Below, piece by piece: positions 7,713 to 16,779 of a stretch of 64,000 nt of DNA (positions are counted from its first letter, which is position 1; the number at the start of each line of letters is the position of its first letter). The notes beneath the pieces are model-generated. The model was not told where the DNA came from and did no database searches. It saw only the letters and a program-made list of their open reading frames with translations. The stretch is from an uncultured bacterium (lineage in GTDB: Bacteria > Verrucomicrobiota > Verrucomicrobiia > CAIQCK01). The position numbers were made by a program, and so were the translations under genes. Location: assembly GCA_903870275.1 (NCBI GenBank), contig CAIQCK010000062.1:1-64000 (forward strand). Direction: 5' to 3'.

Positions 7713-9674
7713 ATGGTTTTTTTCTGTCCACTGAGAAGAACAGTGTTTTTCGCGGCGTCCGTATTCTGCGGCGTTCTGATGGCGGCAGAGCCGCAGGTGA
7801 GGGTCTTCAAGACGAGCGAACTTGGTCTTTCGACCAATAGCGGCAAGGACGAGTCGCAGGCGTTTGCCGAGGCCATCAAGACGGTCATCGCCAGTGGAGT
7901 CCCCGCAGATCTGTTGTTGGAGAAGGGCGTATACAAAATAGCCGGTCCGGGGATCAACCCGGCGAACCCGGATTTCAACTACGCGCTCGGCATCAACAAG
8001 GGCAGAGGCTTCACCTTGAGAGGAGCCGGCAAGGATACCAGACTGGTCGTCACTAAACCGCAACTCGGTCTTTTCAGCGCCAACGATTGCGAGGGACTCG
8101 CGTTCAAAGCTTTCTCTGTTGACTACGAGCCCGTGGGCTTCACGCAAGGAACAATCCAGACTGCCGACCCGGAAAGCGGCACCTACACGCTTCAGGTTGA
8201 CAAGGGCTTCCCAGAATTGGACTCGGCGGTGGTGTTTCCAAAAGAGAAGGCGCGACTCGGGCGCGGCGTGACGTATACACCACGGACGCTGCCCGACGGT
8301 AGCACTGTGATGGATAATGCCGGCACAGGCCAAGCCACAGCGATCGAGAAGCTGAGCGATGGTCTCTGGCGCATCGGGATGGGGCCGTATTGGTTTGAAA
8401 ACCCGAAGACCTGGACTCACAAGTTTCAATGGTCGAAATGGCATCTTCTGCCCGGAACGCGCAACCTCATACAAAGCTCGCCGATGGCCGGTGCGGTATG
8501 GGTGGCCAACTGCAAGGACATCACATTCGAGAATGTCACCTTCTACATGAGTCCGTCCGTGGCGGTAAGGGTTTATTACAGCGACGGTGTCACAGTGCGG
8601 GGTTGCGCGGCGAAGATCCTCGAAGGCTCGGGCCGGTTGCAGTCAACCAACGCCGATGTTCTGCACTTCGCTGCTGTTCGCGGACCAATACTCATAGAGA
8701 ACTGCCGTTTCGAAGACCAGTCGGACGACCACATCAACATTCATGAGCCGTTGGAGAATGTGATGGCCAATCCTGCCCCGGACCGGCTGGTGCTGAACGG
8801 CGGGGCGCGGACCTACCGCGAAGGCGACAAGCTGTATATCGTTGACCAGATCCACAAAACTCTTCGCTGCAAGACGGAAGTGAAGAAGGTGGAGAAGTTC
8901 GGCGAGAAGAATTACCTCATCACCATCGCCAACCCGGTGTCCGAACTTGTGCTTTTTCGTCCCGAGCGCGACCAAGGAGGGAAGGTGGGAGAAACGCGCT
9001 GCGACATCGTATGGAACATCAGCCGCGCCAGCGGGCCGACCATCATCCGCAACAACTACTTCAGGAATGGCGGCTCGGTGCTGCCCAATCTTGTCGGCGG
9101 ACTCATTGAGAACAACGTCTTCGAGAACAACGGCGGCTCCTGCGCATTAAGGATGGGATACACCACGAGTATTTACAGCGAAGGGCCCTCAGCCTCGGAC
9201 ATCATCATCAGGAACAATACATTCCGCAATCAGTCGCGGGTGCCGAATAACTTTCCCGTAATCTCGGCGCACTACTGGCCGACGAATCCCAAGGGACGGC
9301 TCACGGGCAATCTCAAGATCGAAGGGAACAAGTTCATTGATTGCGGGACGACGGCCATCTACCTGAGGGCCGTCTCCAACGTGGCGATAACGAACAACCG
9401 CGTCGAGGCCAGGGAAAACACGCAAAGGGCGAAGAAGCTGGAATATTATCATCCCGATTCCTCCGGCGAGGGCGAAGGCTATCCGACGGTCTTCCTCGAC
9501 AACTGCGACAATGTCGTGGTGGACCATCTGACGGTCCGCGACAGCGGAGCCAGGACGGCGTTGATGATTGGCAAGAATGCCGATCCCGGCGACAAGGGCG
9601 TGACCGTTGCCAATCTCAAGGCTGTATTAGGCAAGGGGGCATCGGAGATCATGGATTTGCGCAAGGCCAAGTGA
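7713..9674 (+). CDS. Secreted beta-helix protein, GH110-like
   Basis: A 653-residue protein. ATG 7713 is preferred over TTG 7701, giving a basic-hydrophobic signal peptide that ends near MAAE. Most of the chain is a right-handed parallel beta-helix with many asparagine-ladder turns (NCKDITFENV, RNNYFRNGG, ENNVFENNGGS, IRNNTFRNQS, ITNNRVEA). A central SDDHINIHEP motif resembles the acidic site of GH110 alpha-1,3-galactosidases, whose members cleave blood-group-like terminal galactose. The GH110 assignment is by motif resemblance only; another polysaccharide-active beta-helix family is possible. It probably acts outside the cytoplasm on glycan side chains, as do several other enzymes in this window. 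Confidence 0.7.
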   Translation: MVFFCPLRRTVFFAASVFCGVLMAAEPQVRVFKTSELGLSTNSGKDESQAFAEAIKTVIASGVPADLLLEKGVYKIAGPGINPANPDFNYALGINKGRGFTLRGAGKDTRLVVTKPQLGLFSANDCEGLAFKAFSVDYEPVGFTQGTIQTADPESGTYTLQVDKGFPELDSAVVFPKEKARLGRGVTYTPRTLPDGSTVMDNAGTGQATAIEKLSDGLWRIGMGPYWFENPKTWTHKFQWSKWHLLPGTRNLIQSSPMAGAVWVANCKDITFENVTFYMSPSVAVRVYYSDGVTVRGCAAKILEGSGRLQSTNADVLHFAAVRGPILIENCRFEDQSDDHINIHEPLENVMANPAPDRLVLNGGARTYREGDKLYIVDQIHKTLRCKTEVKKVEKFGEKNYLITIANPVSELVLFRPERDQGGKVGETRCDIVWNISRASGPTIIRNNYFRNGGSVLPNLVGGLIENNVFENNGGSCALRMGYTTSIYSEGPSASDIIIRNNTFRNQSRVPNNFPVISAHYWPTNPKGRLTGNLKIEGNKFIDCGTTAIYLRAVSNVAITNNRVEARENTQRAKKLEYYHPDSSGEGEGYPTVFLDNCDNVVVDHLTVRDSGARTALMIGKNADPGDKGVTVANLKAVLGKGASEIMDLRKAK

Positions 9675-9858
9675 ACTTTCCCCTGCCGCGAGAAGACAGG
9701 CGGCTGCGGTTGGATAATCGCGGCAAAACGCTTGATCCTCCTGGTGCCGCTGCTGTGATTATCAAGGCGTTGTGGCGGAGGTTGCAGAAGAAGCAGAGAA
9801 CTGGAACTAAAAAGCGATAAACATTCTATTCTGTCCTGATTTGCTGTAAACGGTATCG

Positions 9859-10473
9859 ATGCTCACACATCTGGTTGAGGCCTTTATCGCTTTCTTCGTG
9901 GTTGTTGATCCCTTCGGCACGATTCCCCTGTTCTTGTTGTTAACCGCTGATTATACCGCAGCTCAACAAAGGCGAATTGCCATCAAATCAACGGTTGTCG
10001 CGGCTGGGATTCTCGTGTTCTTCATTGTCCTGGGGCAGTTCATTTTTGATCACATTGGGGTCAACCTATATGCGTTCAAGGCAGCGGGAGGTTGTATTCT
10101 TCTCATACTGTCGTTGCAGATGGTGATGGGATCTCATGCTCATCAGGATCCCCCCAACACTCAGCACACAGATATTTCAATTTTCCCAATTGCCCTGCCT
10201 TATATCGCAGGTCCCGCGACCATTATGGCCGTTATTCTGCAAACGGATAATAACCTGTATTCAGTTTATGAACAGGCGATGGTGACCTTGGTGTTGTTTG
10301 TCGTGCTGGGGATCAATTGTCTTTTCTTGTTGTTTGCGCCCGCAATCAATCGAGTGCTTGGCAAATCCGGCAACGATGTTCTCACTCGGGTGTTGGGGCT
10401 GATATTGGCGGCGATAGCAATGCAGTCGATATTCAGTGGAGTTGTTGGATTCTTTCACATCAAACTCAGCTAA
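9859..10473 (+). CDS. MarC family integral membrane protein
   Basis: A 204-residue protein with six predicted transmembrane helices in two halves. The hallmark VVDPFGTIPLF lies near the N-terminus and FPIALPYIAGPATIM begins the second half, matching the MarC/UPF0056 fold. Length is normal for the family. The biochemical role of MarC proteins is not settled; an earlier link to multidrug resistance is not supported. No Shine-Dalgarno is obvious before the ATG. The preceding 184 nt are gene-free. Composition is AT-richer than most neighbours, which may indicate transfer. Confidence 0.9.
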   Translation: MLTHLVEAFIAFFVVVDPFGTIPLFLLLTADYTAAQQRRIAIKSTVVAAGILVFFIVLGQFIFDHIGVNLYAFKAAGGCILLILSLQMVMGSHAHQDPPNTQHTDISIFPIALPYIAGPATIMAVILQTDNNLYSVYEQAMVTLVLFVVLGINCLFLLFAPAINRVLGKSGNDVLTRVLGLILAAIAMQSIFSGVVGFFHIKLS

Positions 10474-10506
10474 GGCTGAATGTTATGGAGGACGGCTCCC
10501 GGGTAA

Positions 10507-10800
10507 CTACCAGCAGGCCGCTGCCGTTCCGGGCTCAGAGTTTTCTTCGCATACAGCCTCCAACACCCAGTTCTTCAACAGCGATTCGGCCAGCATCTTT
10601 TTGAGCTCGCTGTTCTCCTGCTCAAGTTCTTTTAGTTGCCTGGCCTCGTTGACGTCCATCTGTCCAAACTGCCGCTTCCAACGATGAAAACTCACTTCCG
10701 AGATGTTGTGCTCTCGACACACCTCCAAGATCGCCCTGCCCCCATCGGCCTCCCTCAAGATCCGAATCTTGTCTTCCGTCGTATACCGCTTGCCTTTCAT
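10507..10800 (-). mobile_element. IS3-family orfA remnant
   Basis: A 97-residue ORF matching the first ORF of an IS3-type transposase: an HTH segment (YTTEDKIRILREADGG ... NISEVSFHRWKRQFG) followed by a leucine-zipper-like coiled coil (LKELEQENSELKKMLAE). The last ten residues (SEPGTAAACW) look non-native. No orfB integrase (DDE) domain follows, so the element is truncated and presumably inactive. AAAGGA just upstream of the start is intact. The left terminal repeat may lie around 10860-10885. Confidence 0.8.
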
Positions 10801-10872
10801 TTGGGTCCTTTCTCTCGGCCCAGACTAACACATCAGCTAGCTCGAAAAAGCGAAGTCACGTCAGTTCTGTAC

Positions 10873-10931
10873 TGGATCAGTTTGCCGGGCCGCCGCCGTT
10901 TTCATCCGTCGCATTGGATCGGTTTGCTAAA
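10873..10931. repeat. Two GGATCrGTTTGC copies near IS remnant
   Basis: GGATCAGTTTGC (from about 10874) and GGATCGGTTTGC (from about 10917) are direct repeats in the gap between the orfA remnant and the flavodoxin gene. They may be relics of the insertion or part of a promoter region. This is a minor observation. Confidence 0.3.
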
Positions 10932-11016
10932 CACCGTTTTGATGGGGATGGACAAAACCCAAACCACCAGTCAACATGCACCGTAATCACAGACCACATA
11001 CCAAAAGGAGAGAATC

Positions 11017-11733
11017 ATGAGTGAGAAACTATCCCGCCGTCATTTCCTGAGCTCAACCGTCCTTGCCGCTGGAACTGCGGTCGTAACACAGCAAGCCTCA
11101 GCCCAAGCTGTTCCGACCGGGAAGATCAAAGTCATCGCTTTGAACGGAAGTCCACGCAAGGACAAGACGACGGTGGCTGCTCTGACCGTCGCCATGGAAG
11201 CGGCCAAAGCCGTGGCACCGGACCGAATCGAAGTCGAACTGGTCCATCTGGTCGATTACAATCTTTTCTCGTCAACGCGGGTCCTCGGCGATCTCGCCAT
11301 CCCGGCGATCAACGGCAAGATTGAATTCGTCAAACTGGAGGAAAAACTCTCCGCGCCGGAGGTTCGGGGGATTTTGGTGGGCAGCCCGACGCACAACAGT
11401 TCGCCGAGTTCGCTCGTCACCCTCTTCTTCGGCCAGGTCCGCCACGGGAATGACAAGAATGGATGTCCGATCCTTGAAGGCAAACCGGCGGGTGCCCTGG
11501 CGTGCGGCGGCGGGCGCAACGGGGGACAGGAAAATGTGGTCAACGGGATCAATACGTATTTCTTCCATGAGAAGATGATCCTCGTTGGAACGGACAGCGG
11601 CCGAGTCGGCGCTCTGCTCTGGAACCAAAAGGACTCGATCGATGCAGATGAGTTCGGCAAGAAGCTCGCAGTTACACTCGGCCAGAGGGTTGCGAAAGCT
11701 GCCTTGTCCGCCCCGAAAAACCTGTTTGCGTGA
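11017..11733 (+). CDS. Tat-exported NADPH-dependent FMN reductase-like protein
   Basis: A 238-residue protein with a strong Shine-Dalgarno (AAAAGGAG 8 nt before ATG 11017). The twin-arginine motif SRRHFLSS is followed by an Ala-rich hydrophobic stretch and an ASAQA cleavage-like site. The mature part has a flavodoxin-like fold: ALNGSPRKDKTT is the phosphate-binding loop for FMN, and GILVGSPTHNSSPSS and ALACGGGRNGG are the second and third flavin loops of the NADPH-dependent FMN reductase/NAD(P)H-quinone group. Tat export fits a protein that must bind FMN before translocation. The partner and substrate are unknown. It stands alone between the IS remnant and a gene-free stretch. Confidence 0.8.
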   Translation: MSEKLSRRHFLSSTVLAAGTAVVTQQASAQAVPTGKIKVIALNGSPRKDKTTVAALTVAMEAAKAVAPDRIEVELVHLVDYNLFSSTRVLGDLAIPAINGKIEFVKLEEKLSAPEVRGILVGSPTHNSSPSSLVTLFFGQVRHGNDKNGCPILEGKPAGALACGGGRNGGQENVVNGINTYFFHEKMILVGTDSGRVGALLWNQKDSIDADEFGKKLAVTLGQRVAKAALSAPKNLFA

Positions 11734-12351
11734 TTAACAATCGAGACTGATTTGCACCGCATAGTTTGAACGCCGAGTGGTAGACTCCGGCGACGGCTGA
11801 TAGTTGCTGGATTTGATTTCTGGGAATTCAGCTTGCGGCCAACTTGACGACCGGTGGCTTGGAATGCAGCCAGCATTCCCCGAGGTGCCTACGGACTGAT
11901 TGCGAATGAAGATAAGCGACCAGTGGGAGCAGTCGCCAAGTTAGCCGCAGAGTATCAATCCACACAGCCGATGCAAACCCGAAATCCATGCCGTAGTTCA
12001 TGGCGTTCATGACGCAGATCGCTTCTTCTGCGGGGGGGGGTCAGGTGAAAGTGGAGAGCCGGACGAACGACAAAAATGAGCACGGCGTGTGATTTTCACA
12101 TCAGCTTTTCAGCTTTCACGTCGTGCTATACGAAATGTGCCACCACAGGAGGATTATGCAAGGGGGGGGATGACAAACTGGAGATCGACGGGATAGGCAA
12201 TGTCCCTATGCCAAAACGGGATTTTCACAAATAGCGATAGATTACCATGAGACTACGTTCATTTGCGTGGAGATAGAAAGTATGGTCCGAGGGCCAAAGG
12301 GCAGCTCGGGAATTCTGGTCCACGCCTCTTTTTTCTCTGACTGACCCAGTT
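11734..12351. other. Gene-free stretch with poly-G tracts and a hairpin
   Basis: About 620 nt without a convincing gene. A 60-codon minus-strand frame (11828-12010) has no recognisable family. There are two homopolymer G runs (nine at 12032-12040, eight at about 12162-12169) and an imperfect 11-bp inverted repeat (12079-12089 with 12117-12127). The mixture suggests decayed or mobile DNA. Confidence 0.5.
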
Positions 12352-12888
12352 TTACGGGACAATGAAGTTGCGGCCCGTCGTCGGATCCTTCACCGCCGAG
12401 CCGGGCGCGTAGCCGGTCACGTCCACCAACGGCCCGTTCGGATTCCATGGACTTCTGACGAGAGCGGGCCTTTCGGTGCGGATGCCATAAGGAATCGCTC
12501 CTCCCGATGGTGGCGGCAGGATCACGGCGAGACTTTGTTCGCGCAGGCTGCTGTTCCAGTAACCGAATGGCGTGCTTGGGTTCAACACTGGCTGGTAAAA
12601 TGGCGGCGCGGGTATTGGGAACGTCACGAATTCATACACGCCAACCAGCGTGCGTGCGGGTATCATCGCGATGCCCTTCAAGAGGCCCAGCGTCCATCCT
12701 TCCGCTGCGCCGTGCCTGACGCTGGTGTCATAGATGTTGCCGGGCAGTTCCATGAATCCGCAGGTCATGCCAGCGAAACCGCGGGCCAGTTTATCCCCTG
12801 GCGACTGCGCCGCCGCCTCCCGTGGTCCTGCGAACACAAACACTGCTAGAGCAATGCCCAAAATCATCAACCACGTTTTCGTTTTCAT
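12352..12888 (-). CDS. TIGR04073 exosortase-associated protein
   Basis: A 178-residue protein from ATG 12888 (an in-frame TTG lies nine codons upstream). A signal peptide (MKTKTWLMILGIALAVFVFA) is followed by LARGFAGMTCGFMELPGNIY, GLLKGIAMIPARTLVGVYE and FVTFPIPAPPFYQPVL. These match the TIGR04073 pattern of small proteins found in genomes with exosortase/PEP-CTERM sorting. The family's role is unknown; the association is genomic. A roughly 60-residue Pro-rich extension follows the core. No exosortase or PEP-CTERM protein is visible in this window. Confidence 0.75.
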   Translation of the reverse strand: MKTKTWLMILGIALAVFVFAGPREAAAQSPGDKLARGFAGMTCGFMELPGNIYDTSVRHGAAEGWTLGLLKGIAMIPARTLVGVYEFVTFPIPAPPFYQPVLNPSTPFGYWNSSLREQSLAVILPPPSGGAIPYGIRTERPALVRSPWNPNGPLVDVTGYAPGSAVKDPTTGRNFIVP

Positions 12889-13077
12889 TGTTGTGCCGTG
12901 TTTGACGTGCAGCAACCAGATCTATTCGACTCAATACAAGGCGTCGTGCAACAACCGCTGGGTGATTTCCTTCGTGTCCTTGGTCAATGTGAACCGGCCG
13001 CACATGAGGAACGATAAACGCTCAGGATGGGGTGGGCAAGGGGGCGGCCAGACTGCGGAGCCCCAAGAAAATCCGGT

Positions 13078-13153
13078 TGGTGGAGGTGAGGGGATTCGAA
13101 CCCCTGACCTCCTCGTTGCGAACGAGGCGCTCTACCAACTGAGCTACACCCCC
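13078..13153 (-). tRNA. tRNA-Ala (CGC)
   Basis: A 76-nt cloverleaf on the minus strand from 13153 to 13078. The acceptor stem GGGGGTG pairs with CACCTCC and includes the G3:U70 wobble that identifies tRNA-Ala. The D-arm is TAGCTCAGTTGGTAGAGC. The anticodon stem CCTCG/CGAGG has loop TTCGCAA, giving anticodon CGC. The T-arm is GGGGTTCGAATCCCC, discriminator A73, and CCA is encoded. Confidence 0.97.
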
Positions 13154-13311
13154 AACCGGGGCCAAGGACTCTTAGTGACGGACGGCCTGAATGCAAACAA
13201 TTTTTTGTTGGTGCTGCAGCCGCCGGCATGGGGAGGCGGAACCCGTCCTGACATCGCAAGACTCTCTCTCGCATTGCGCCGGCGGCCACGCGGCAACCGG
13301 CTCATTTCGTT

Positions 13312-14466
13312 TCAAAGACAACGCTCCAGGATTTCGCGCAGTTCTGACCGGCTGAGCAGAATCGGATTGCCTTTCATGCTACTGGCGGCGGCGGCTTTTT
13401 CGACAAGCGCCGGGAAATGGCTGGGCTTGACGCCGTAGGCGCGCAGCGGCGCGATCTCCAACGACGCGCACAATTCGCTCACCCACACCACGCCGTCGTC
13501 TGTTGTCGCGCGGGAATCGCCAGTGAGAAGCTGCGCGACCTCGTCGTAGCGGCGCAACGTCTCGCTGCCGGGCCGGCGTCCGCGCAACGCGCGGAGGTTC
13601 ACCTCCATCACGCGCGGGAGCAACGCCGCGCACACCGCCCCGTGCGGCGCCGGGAACATGCCGCCCAAGGGCGACGCAAAGCCGTGCACCGCGCCAAGAC
13701 CGGCGTTGGCCAGCGAAAGCCCGCCGAGCAGGCTCGCCAGCGACATGTCTTCGCGTGCCGCCGCGTCGTCGCCGTGCTCGCAGGCGCGGCGCAGCGAACC
13801 CGCCACCAGCCGGATGCCCGCGCGGCAAAATGCGTCGGTCATCGGGTTGGCTTTCGCCGACACGAACGGCTCGACGAGTTGGCTGAGCGCGTCGAGGCCG
13901 CAATGCGCGGTGGCCTGGCGCGGCAGATCGCGCGTCAGCGTCGGGTCCACGATGGCGGCGCGCGGCAGGATGAACGGGCTGCGGAGGCTGACCTTGACGC
14001 GGTGGCGCGGTGAACCGATGACCGCGTTGCGCGTGACCTCCGCGCCGCTGCCGGCCGTGGTCGGGATGGCGATGCACGGCGCGGACGGCGCGGTGAGCGG
14101 TTTGCCGCGACCGATGACTTCGAGATAGTCCAGCAGGTCACCGCCGTTGGTGAGCAACGCGGCAATGGCCTTGGCCGCGTCGAGCGCGCTGCCGCCGCCG
14201 AAGCCGATCACGACGTCGCAGCGTTCGTCGCGGGCGCGCTGCGTGCCCTCGCGCACCGAAGCCGTTGTCGGTTCGCCTTCAATGGCAAACGTTGCGCACT
14301 TGACGCCTGCCGCGCGCAGTGTCGCGAGCAGCGGCTTGGCGCGCCGGGCCGTCTGTCCCGTTACCACCAGCGCGCGCTGGCCGAACGCCTTCGCGATCGG
14401 TCCCGCCTCGCGTAGCGTGCCGGGGCCGAAGAGGATGCGGGTGGCGGTGGCAAATTCAAAGTTCAT
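13312..14466 (-). CDS. Iron-containing alcohol dehydrogenase family protein
   Basis: A 384-residue type III (iron-activated) dehydrogenase, normal length. The N-terminal dinucleotide domain includes FGPGTLREAG and the GFGGGSALDAAKAIA signature. IPTTAGSGAEVT binds the cofactor phosphates. The helical domain provides metal ligands in CGLDALSQLVEPF, AVHGFASPLGG and APHGAVCA. The enzyme reduces or oxidises an alcohol/aldehyde pair; the substrate (possibly maleylacetate, butanol or lactaldehyde type) cannot be told. It starts 6 nt after the ABM gene on the same strand, so the two form a short operon. Confidence 0.9.
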   Translation of the reverse strand: MNFEFATATRILFGPGTLREAGPIAKAFGQRALVVTGQTARRAKPLLATLRAAGVKCATFAIEGEPTTASVREGTQRARDERCDVVIGFGGGSALDAAKAIAALLTNGGDLLDYLEVIGRGKPLTAPSAPCIAIPTTAGSGAEVTRNAVIGSPRHRVKVSLRSPFILPRAAIVDPTLTRDLPRQATAHCGLDALSQLVEPFVSAKANPMTDAFCRAGIRLVAGSLRRACEHGDDAAAREDMSLASLLGGLSLANAGLGAVHGFASPLGGMFPAPHGAVCAALLPRVMEVNLRALRGRRPGSETLRRYDEVAQLLTGDSRATTDDGVVWVSELCASLEIAPLRAYGVKPSHFPALVEKAAAASSMKGNPILLSRSELREILERCL

Positions 14467-14472
14467 CGTGGG

Positions 14473-14784
14473 TCACCAGCCGGCGTCGGGCGGAAAGACG
14501 TTGGCGAACTTCATGCTCGCGCGCGGCTCGGCCATCATCGGCGCCACCGCGTCGCGCCACGCCGCGTAGTGCGCGGTTTCCTTGTGCCTGGCCGGCGCGT
14601 CCGGCGTGCGATACGCCTCCACGAGGACGAACCGCGTCGGGTCGTCGTTCTGTTGGCAGACATCGAATCGCGCGATGCCCGGCTCCTGGATGCTGTGACG
14701 GGCGTTTTCCAACGAGGCTTGTTTGAAGGCGTCCACGCAATCGGATTTCACGTGGACGTGAACGTGAACAATCAACAGGCTCAT
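14473..14784 (-). CDS. Antibiotic biosynthesis monooxygenase (ABM) domain protein
   Basis: A 103-residue protein from ATG 14784; the frame continues upstream but that part is not conserved in character. It has the ferredoxin-like ABM fold: [47 protein letters not shown], then a [14 protein letters not shown] helix with the family's conserved His. Members act as small cofactor-free monooxygenases or as autoinducer-processing (LsrG-like) enzymes. Its coupling to an alcohol dehydrogenase resembles pairs in small-molecule catabolism. It is divergent from the hpnD-like gene. Confidence 0.85.
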   Translation of the reverse strand: MSLLIVHVHVHVKSDCVDAFKQASLENARHSIQEPGIARFDVCQQNDDPTRFVLVEAYRTPDAPARHKETAHYAAWRDAVAPMMAEPRASMKFANVFPPDAGW

Positions 14785-14902
14785 GACGTGGAGTCTAACA
14801 AACTTCGCGAAGTCCGGCAAGCTTCATAGGCCGGCCGGCGCGCAACGCAGTGTTGCCACATCGCACCCGGCCAAGTAGTCTGTGGCAACAGAGGAATGAC
14901 CG

Positions 14903-15787
14903 ATGACTTCCTTGGAACATTCATACCAGCATTGCCAGCGCGTTGCCCGGAAACAGGCGAAGAATTTCTATTACTCGTTCTACGCGCTGCCCAAGGAGAA
15001 GCGCGATGCGATGTGCGCCATTTACGCGTTCTTCCGTTACTGCGACGACCTAAGCGATCACGTGCCAAGCGTCGAGGTGGCGCGCGAGAACCTGCGCCGA
15101 TGGCGGCAGGCGCTCGACGAAGCCTACGCCGGCCAGACCGCGACCACGGTGGCGCATTCGGCGTTGGAGGAGGCGGCGCGCGCGATGCTGCCGGCGTTCG
15201 CCGACACGGTGCGGCGCTACCGTGTCCCGAAGGACTATTTCGCCGACTTGATCAGCGGCGCGGAGATGGACCTGGACAAGATGCGCTACGCGACGTTCGA
15301 GGAGCTTTACCGCTATTGCTACCGCGTGGCGTCGTGCGTGGGACTGACCGTGATTCACGTCTTCGGCTTCACCGACGAGAAGGCCAAGCAATACGCCGAG
15401 TGGTGCGGCGTCGCCTTCCAGCTCACCAACATCCTCCGCGACGTTCGCGAGGACGCTGAGATGGGGCGGATTTATCTGCCGCAGGAGGACCTCAAACGCT
15501 TCGGCGTAACGGAGGAGCAAATCCTGAAATGCCAGCCGCCGCCGGCGTTCGTGGATCTGATGAAATTCGAATCCGACCGGGCGCACGACTACTACGAGCG
15601 CTCGCATCCGTTGCTGTCGCTGATCCACGCCGATAGCCGCGCCACGCTGGTGGCGCTGATGGAGATTTACCGCGGGCTGCTGAAGAAGATCGAGCACCGC
15701 GAGTTTGACGTGTTCTCCGGAAGGATCTCGCTGCCGACTTGGAAAAAGCTGCTGATTGCGGCGAAGAGTTTGTTGTCCCGCCAATAA
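14903..15787 (+). CDS. hpnD: Squalene/phytoene synthase family, HpnD-like
   Basis: A 294-residue trans-isoprenyl diphosphate synthase-fold enzyme. The first Mg-binding motif is D48-D52 (DDLSD) and the second is D180-D184 (RDVRED), with the FQLTNILRDV signature. HpnD condenses two farnesyl diphosphates to presqualene diphosphate in the HpnC-HpnD-HpnE route to squalene. Assignment to HpnD rather than phytoene synthase rests on overall character and on the adjacent hpnK-like gene. hpnC and hpnE are not in the window. It converges on hpnK with a 56-nt gap. Confidence 0.8.
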   Translation: MTSLEHSYQHCQRVARKQAKNFYYSFYALPKEKRDAMCAIYAFFRYCDDLSDHVPSVEVARENLRRWRQALDEAYAGQTATTVAHSALEEAARAMLPAFADTVRRYRVPKDYFADLISGAEMDLDKMRYATFEELYRYCYRVASCVGLTVIHVFGFTDEKAKQYAEWCGVAFQLTNILRDVREDAEMGRIYLPQEDLKRFGVTEEQILKCQPPPAFVDLMKFESDRAHDYYERSHPLLSLIHADSRATLVALMEIYRGLLKKIEHREFDVFSGRISLPTWKKLLIAAKSLLSRQ

Positions 15788-15843
15788 CCGCCGGCACACA
15801 AGAAGGTGGGCGGGCCGCGAGCGCCGCCGTCGCCGCGAGGGGC

Positions 15844-16779
15844 TCAGTTTCGCCGGTTCTCTTGTTTCAAAAAAGCAGAGGTCAGGAGTGGCGCGCGTTT
15901 CTCCGACGGCATTTCGCCTTCGGCTTGAATCACGTCTTCGAAGCGGGTGAGCCGGATGCCGAGTTGGCGGAAGAGTTCCATGAGCCGCGGACTGAGCAAC
16001 GCCGCGGTCTCGCTGGCGTGATTGTAATCCGGTTGCCAGCGACGGAGCACGGGGTCCTCGTCGCTGCCGGGATGAAAATAAATCTCCGTCACGCCCTCTT
16101 CGAGTTGCCGAAGCACCCGCGTCAAATAGATTTCGTCCATGTGGCCGCTTTGCAGCAAGCCATAGATCGCTTCCGGGTGGCGGAAGCCGGCGCGTTCAAT
16201 CTTGGCCCGCAAGCCGATGCTCAGCGCCCAAAAGAAAAGCCCGCGCGCCAATTTGCTCACCAAAAAACGGCGGTCAATCAGCAGGTGCGAGTAGAGGTCC
16301 TCGCGCGGCACGCGCAGGAACCGGATGCCGTGCTCGCGGCCGAGTTGGGCGACGATGGAAAACACCACCGGATGCGCGTGGAGATGCATGTGGGTGTTGA
16401 TGTGCGATGGCCGCAAACCGGTGGCGAGGAACTTCGCCATCTGCGCCCGCAGTTCGCACTCGACTTGCCGGCGGAGGCCGGGCACCAGGAAGAGTTTCAG
16501 GCCGAAGAGAAAGGGATTGTTGCGCAAGTTGCCGTCCGCGTCGGTCAACGAGGGGATTTCCGCGTGCGGCAACACCGCCCGCGCCTGCAGCAGGCTCAGA
16601 TGCACGCCCACGCTCAAGCCGGGCGTCCGCTGCGCCATCTCGACGGCGTGTTCGAAAGCGAACCCGCACGGCATCAGGCTGGCGCTGGTGAGAAAGCCCT
16701 CGCGATAGGCGTAGATGATGCCCTCGTTCATCGTCCGGCTGTAACCGAAGTCATCGCCGGTAATGATCAATTGTTTCAT
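15844..16779 (-). CDS. hpnK: ChbG/HpnK-like carbohydrate deacetylase
   Basis: A 311-residue YdjC/ChbG-fold protein. The catalytic and metal motif is TGDDFGYS (D9, D10), with ligands H60 (GVHLSL) and H130/H134 (INTHMHLHAHP). It is longer than ChbG and has the C-terminal FHPGSDEDP motif of HpnK proteins, which occur beside hopanoid genes. The substrate is probably an N-acetylated sugar headgroup, by inference from the family. Its ATG overlaps the stop of the upstream GT-C gene by four bases, so translation is coupled. The last 35 residues are basic and may be disordered. Confidence 0.8.
   Translation of the reverse strand: MKQLIITGDDFGYSRTMNEGIIYAYREGFLTSASLMPCGFAFEHAVEMAQRTPGLSVGVHLSLLQARAVLPHAEIPSLTDADGNLRNNPFLFGLKLFLVPGLRRQVECELRAQMAKFLATGLRPSHINTHMHLHAHPVVFSIVAQLGREHGIRFLRVPREDLYSHLLIDRRFLVSKLARGLFFWALSIGLRAKIERAGFRHPEAIYGLLQSGHMDEIYLTRVLRQLEEGVTEIYFHPGSDEDPVLRRWQPDYNHASETAALLSPRLMELFRQLGIRLTRFEDVIQAEGEMPSEKRAPLLTSAFLKQENRRN

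Noticed and set aside
9341..9820. Plus-strand ORF overlapping the end of the GH110-like gene
   Set aside because: It is an out-of-frame shadow, Arg/Gly-rich, with only a short non-overlapping tail.
11828..12010. 60-residue minus-strand ORF
   Set aside because: No recognisable family, no ribosome binding site, and it lies in a stretch with poly-G runs. It may be debris of a mobile gene, but nothing shows which.
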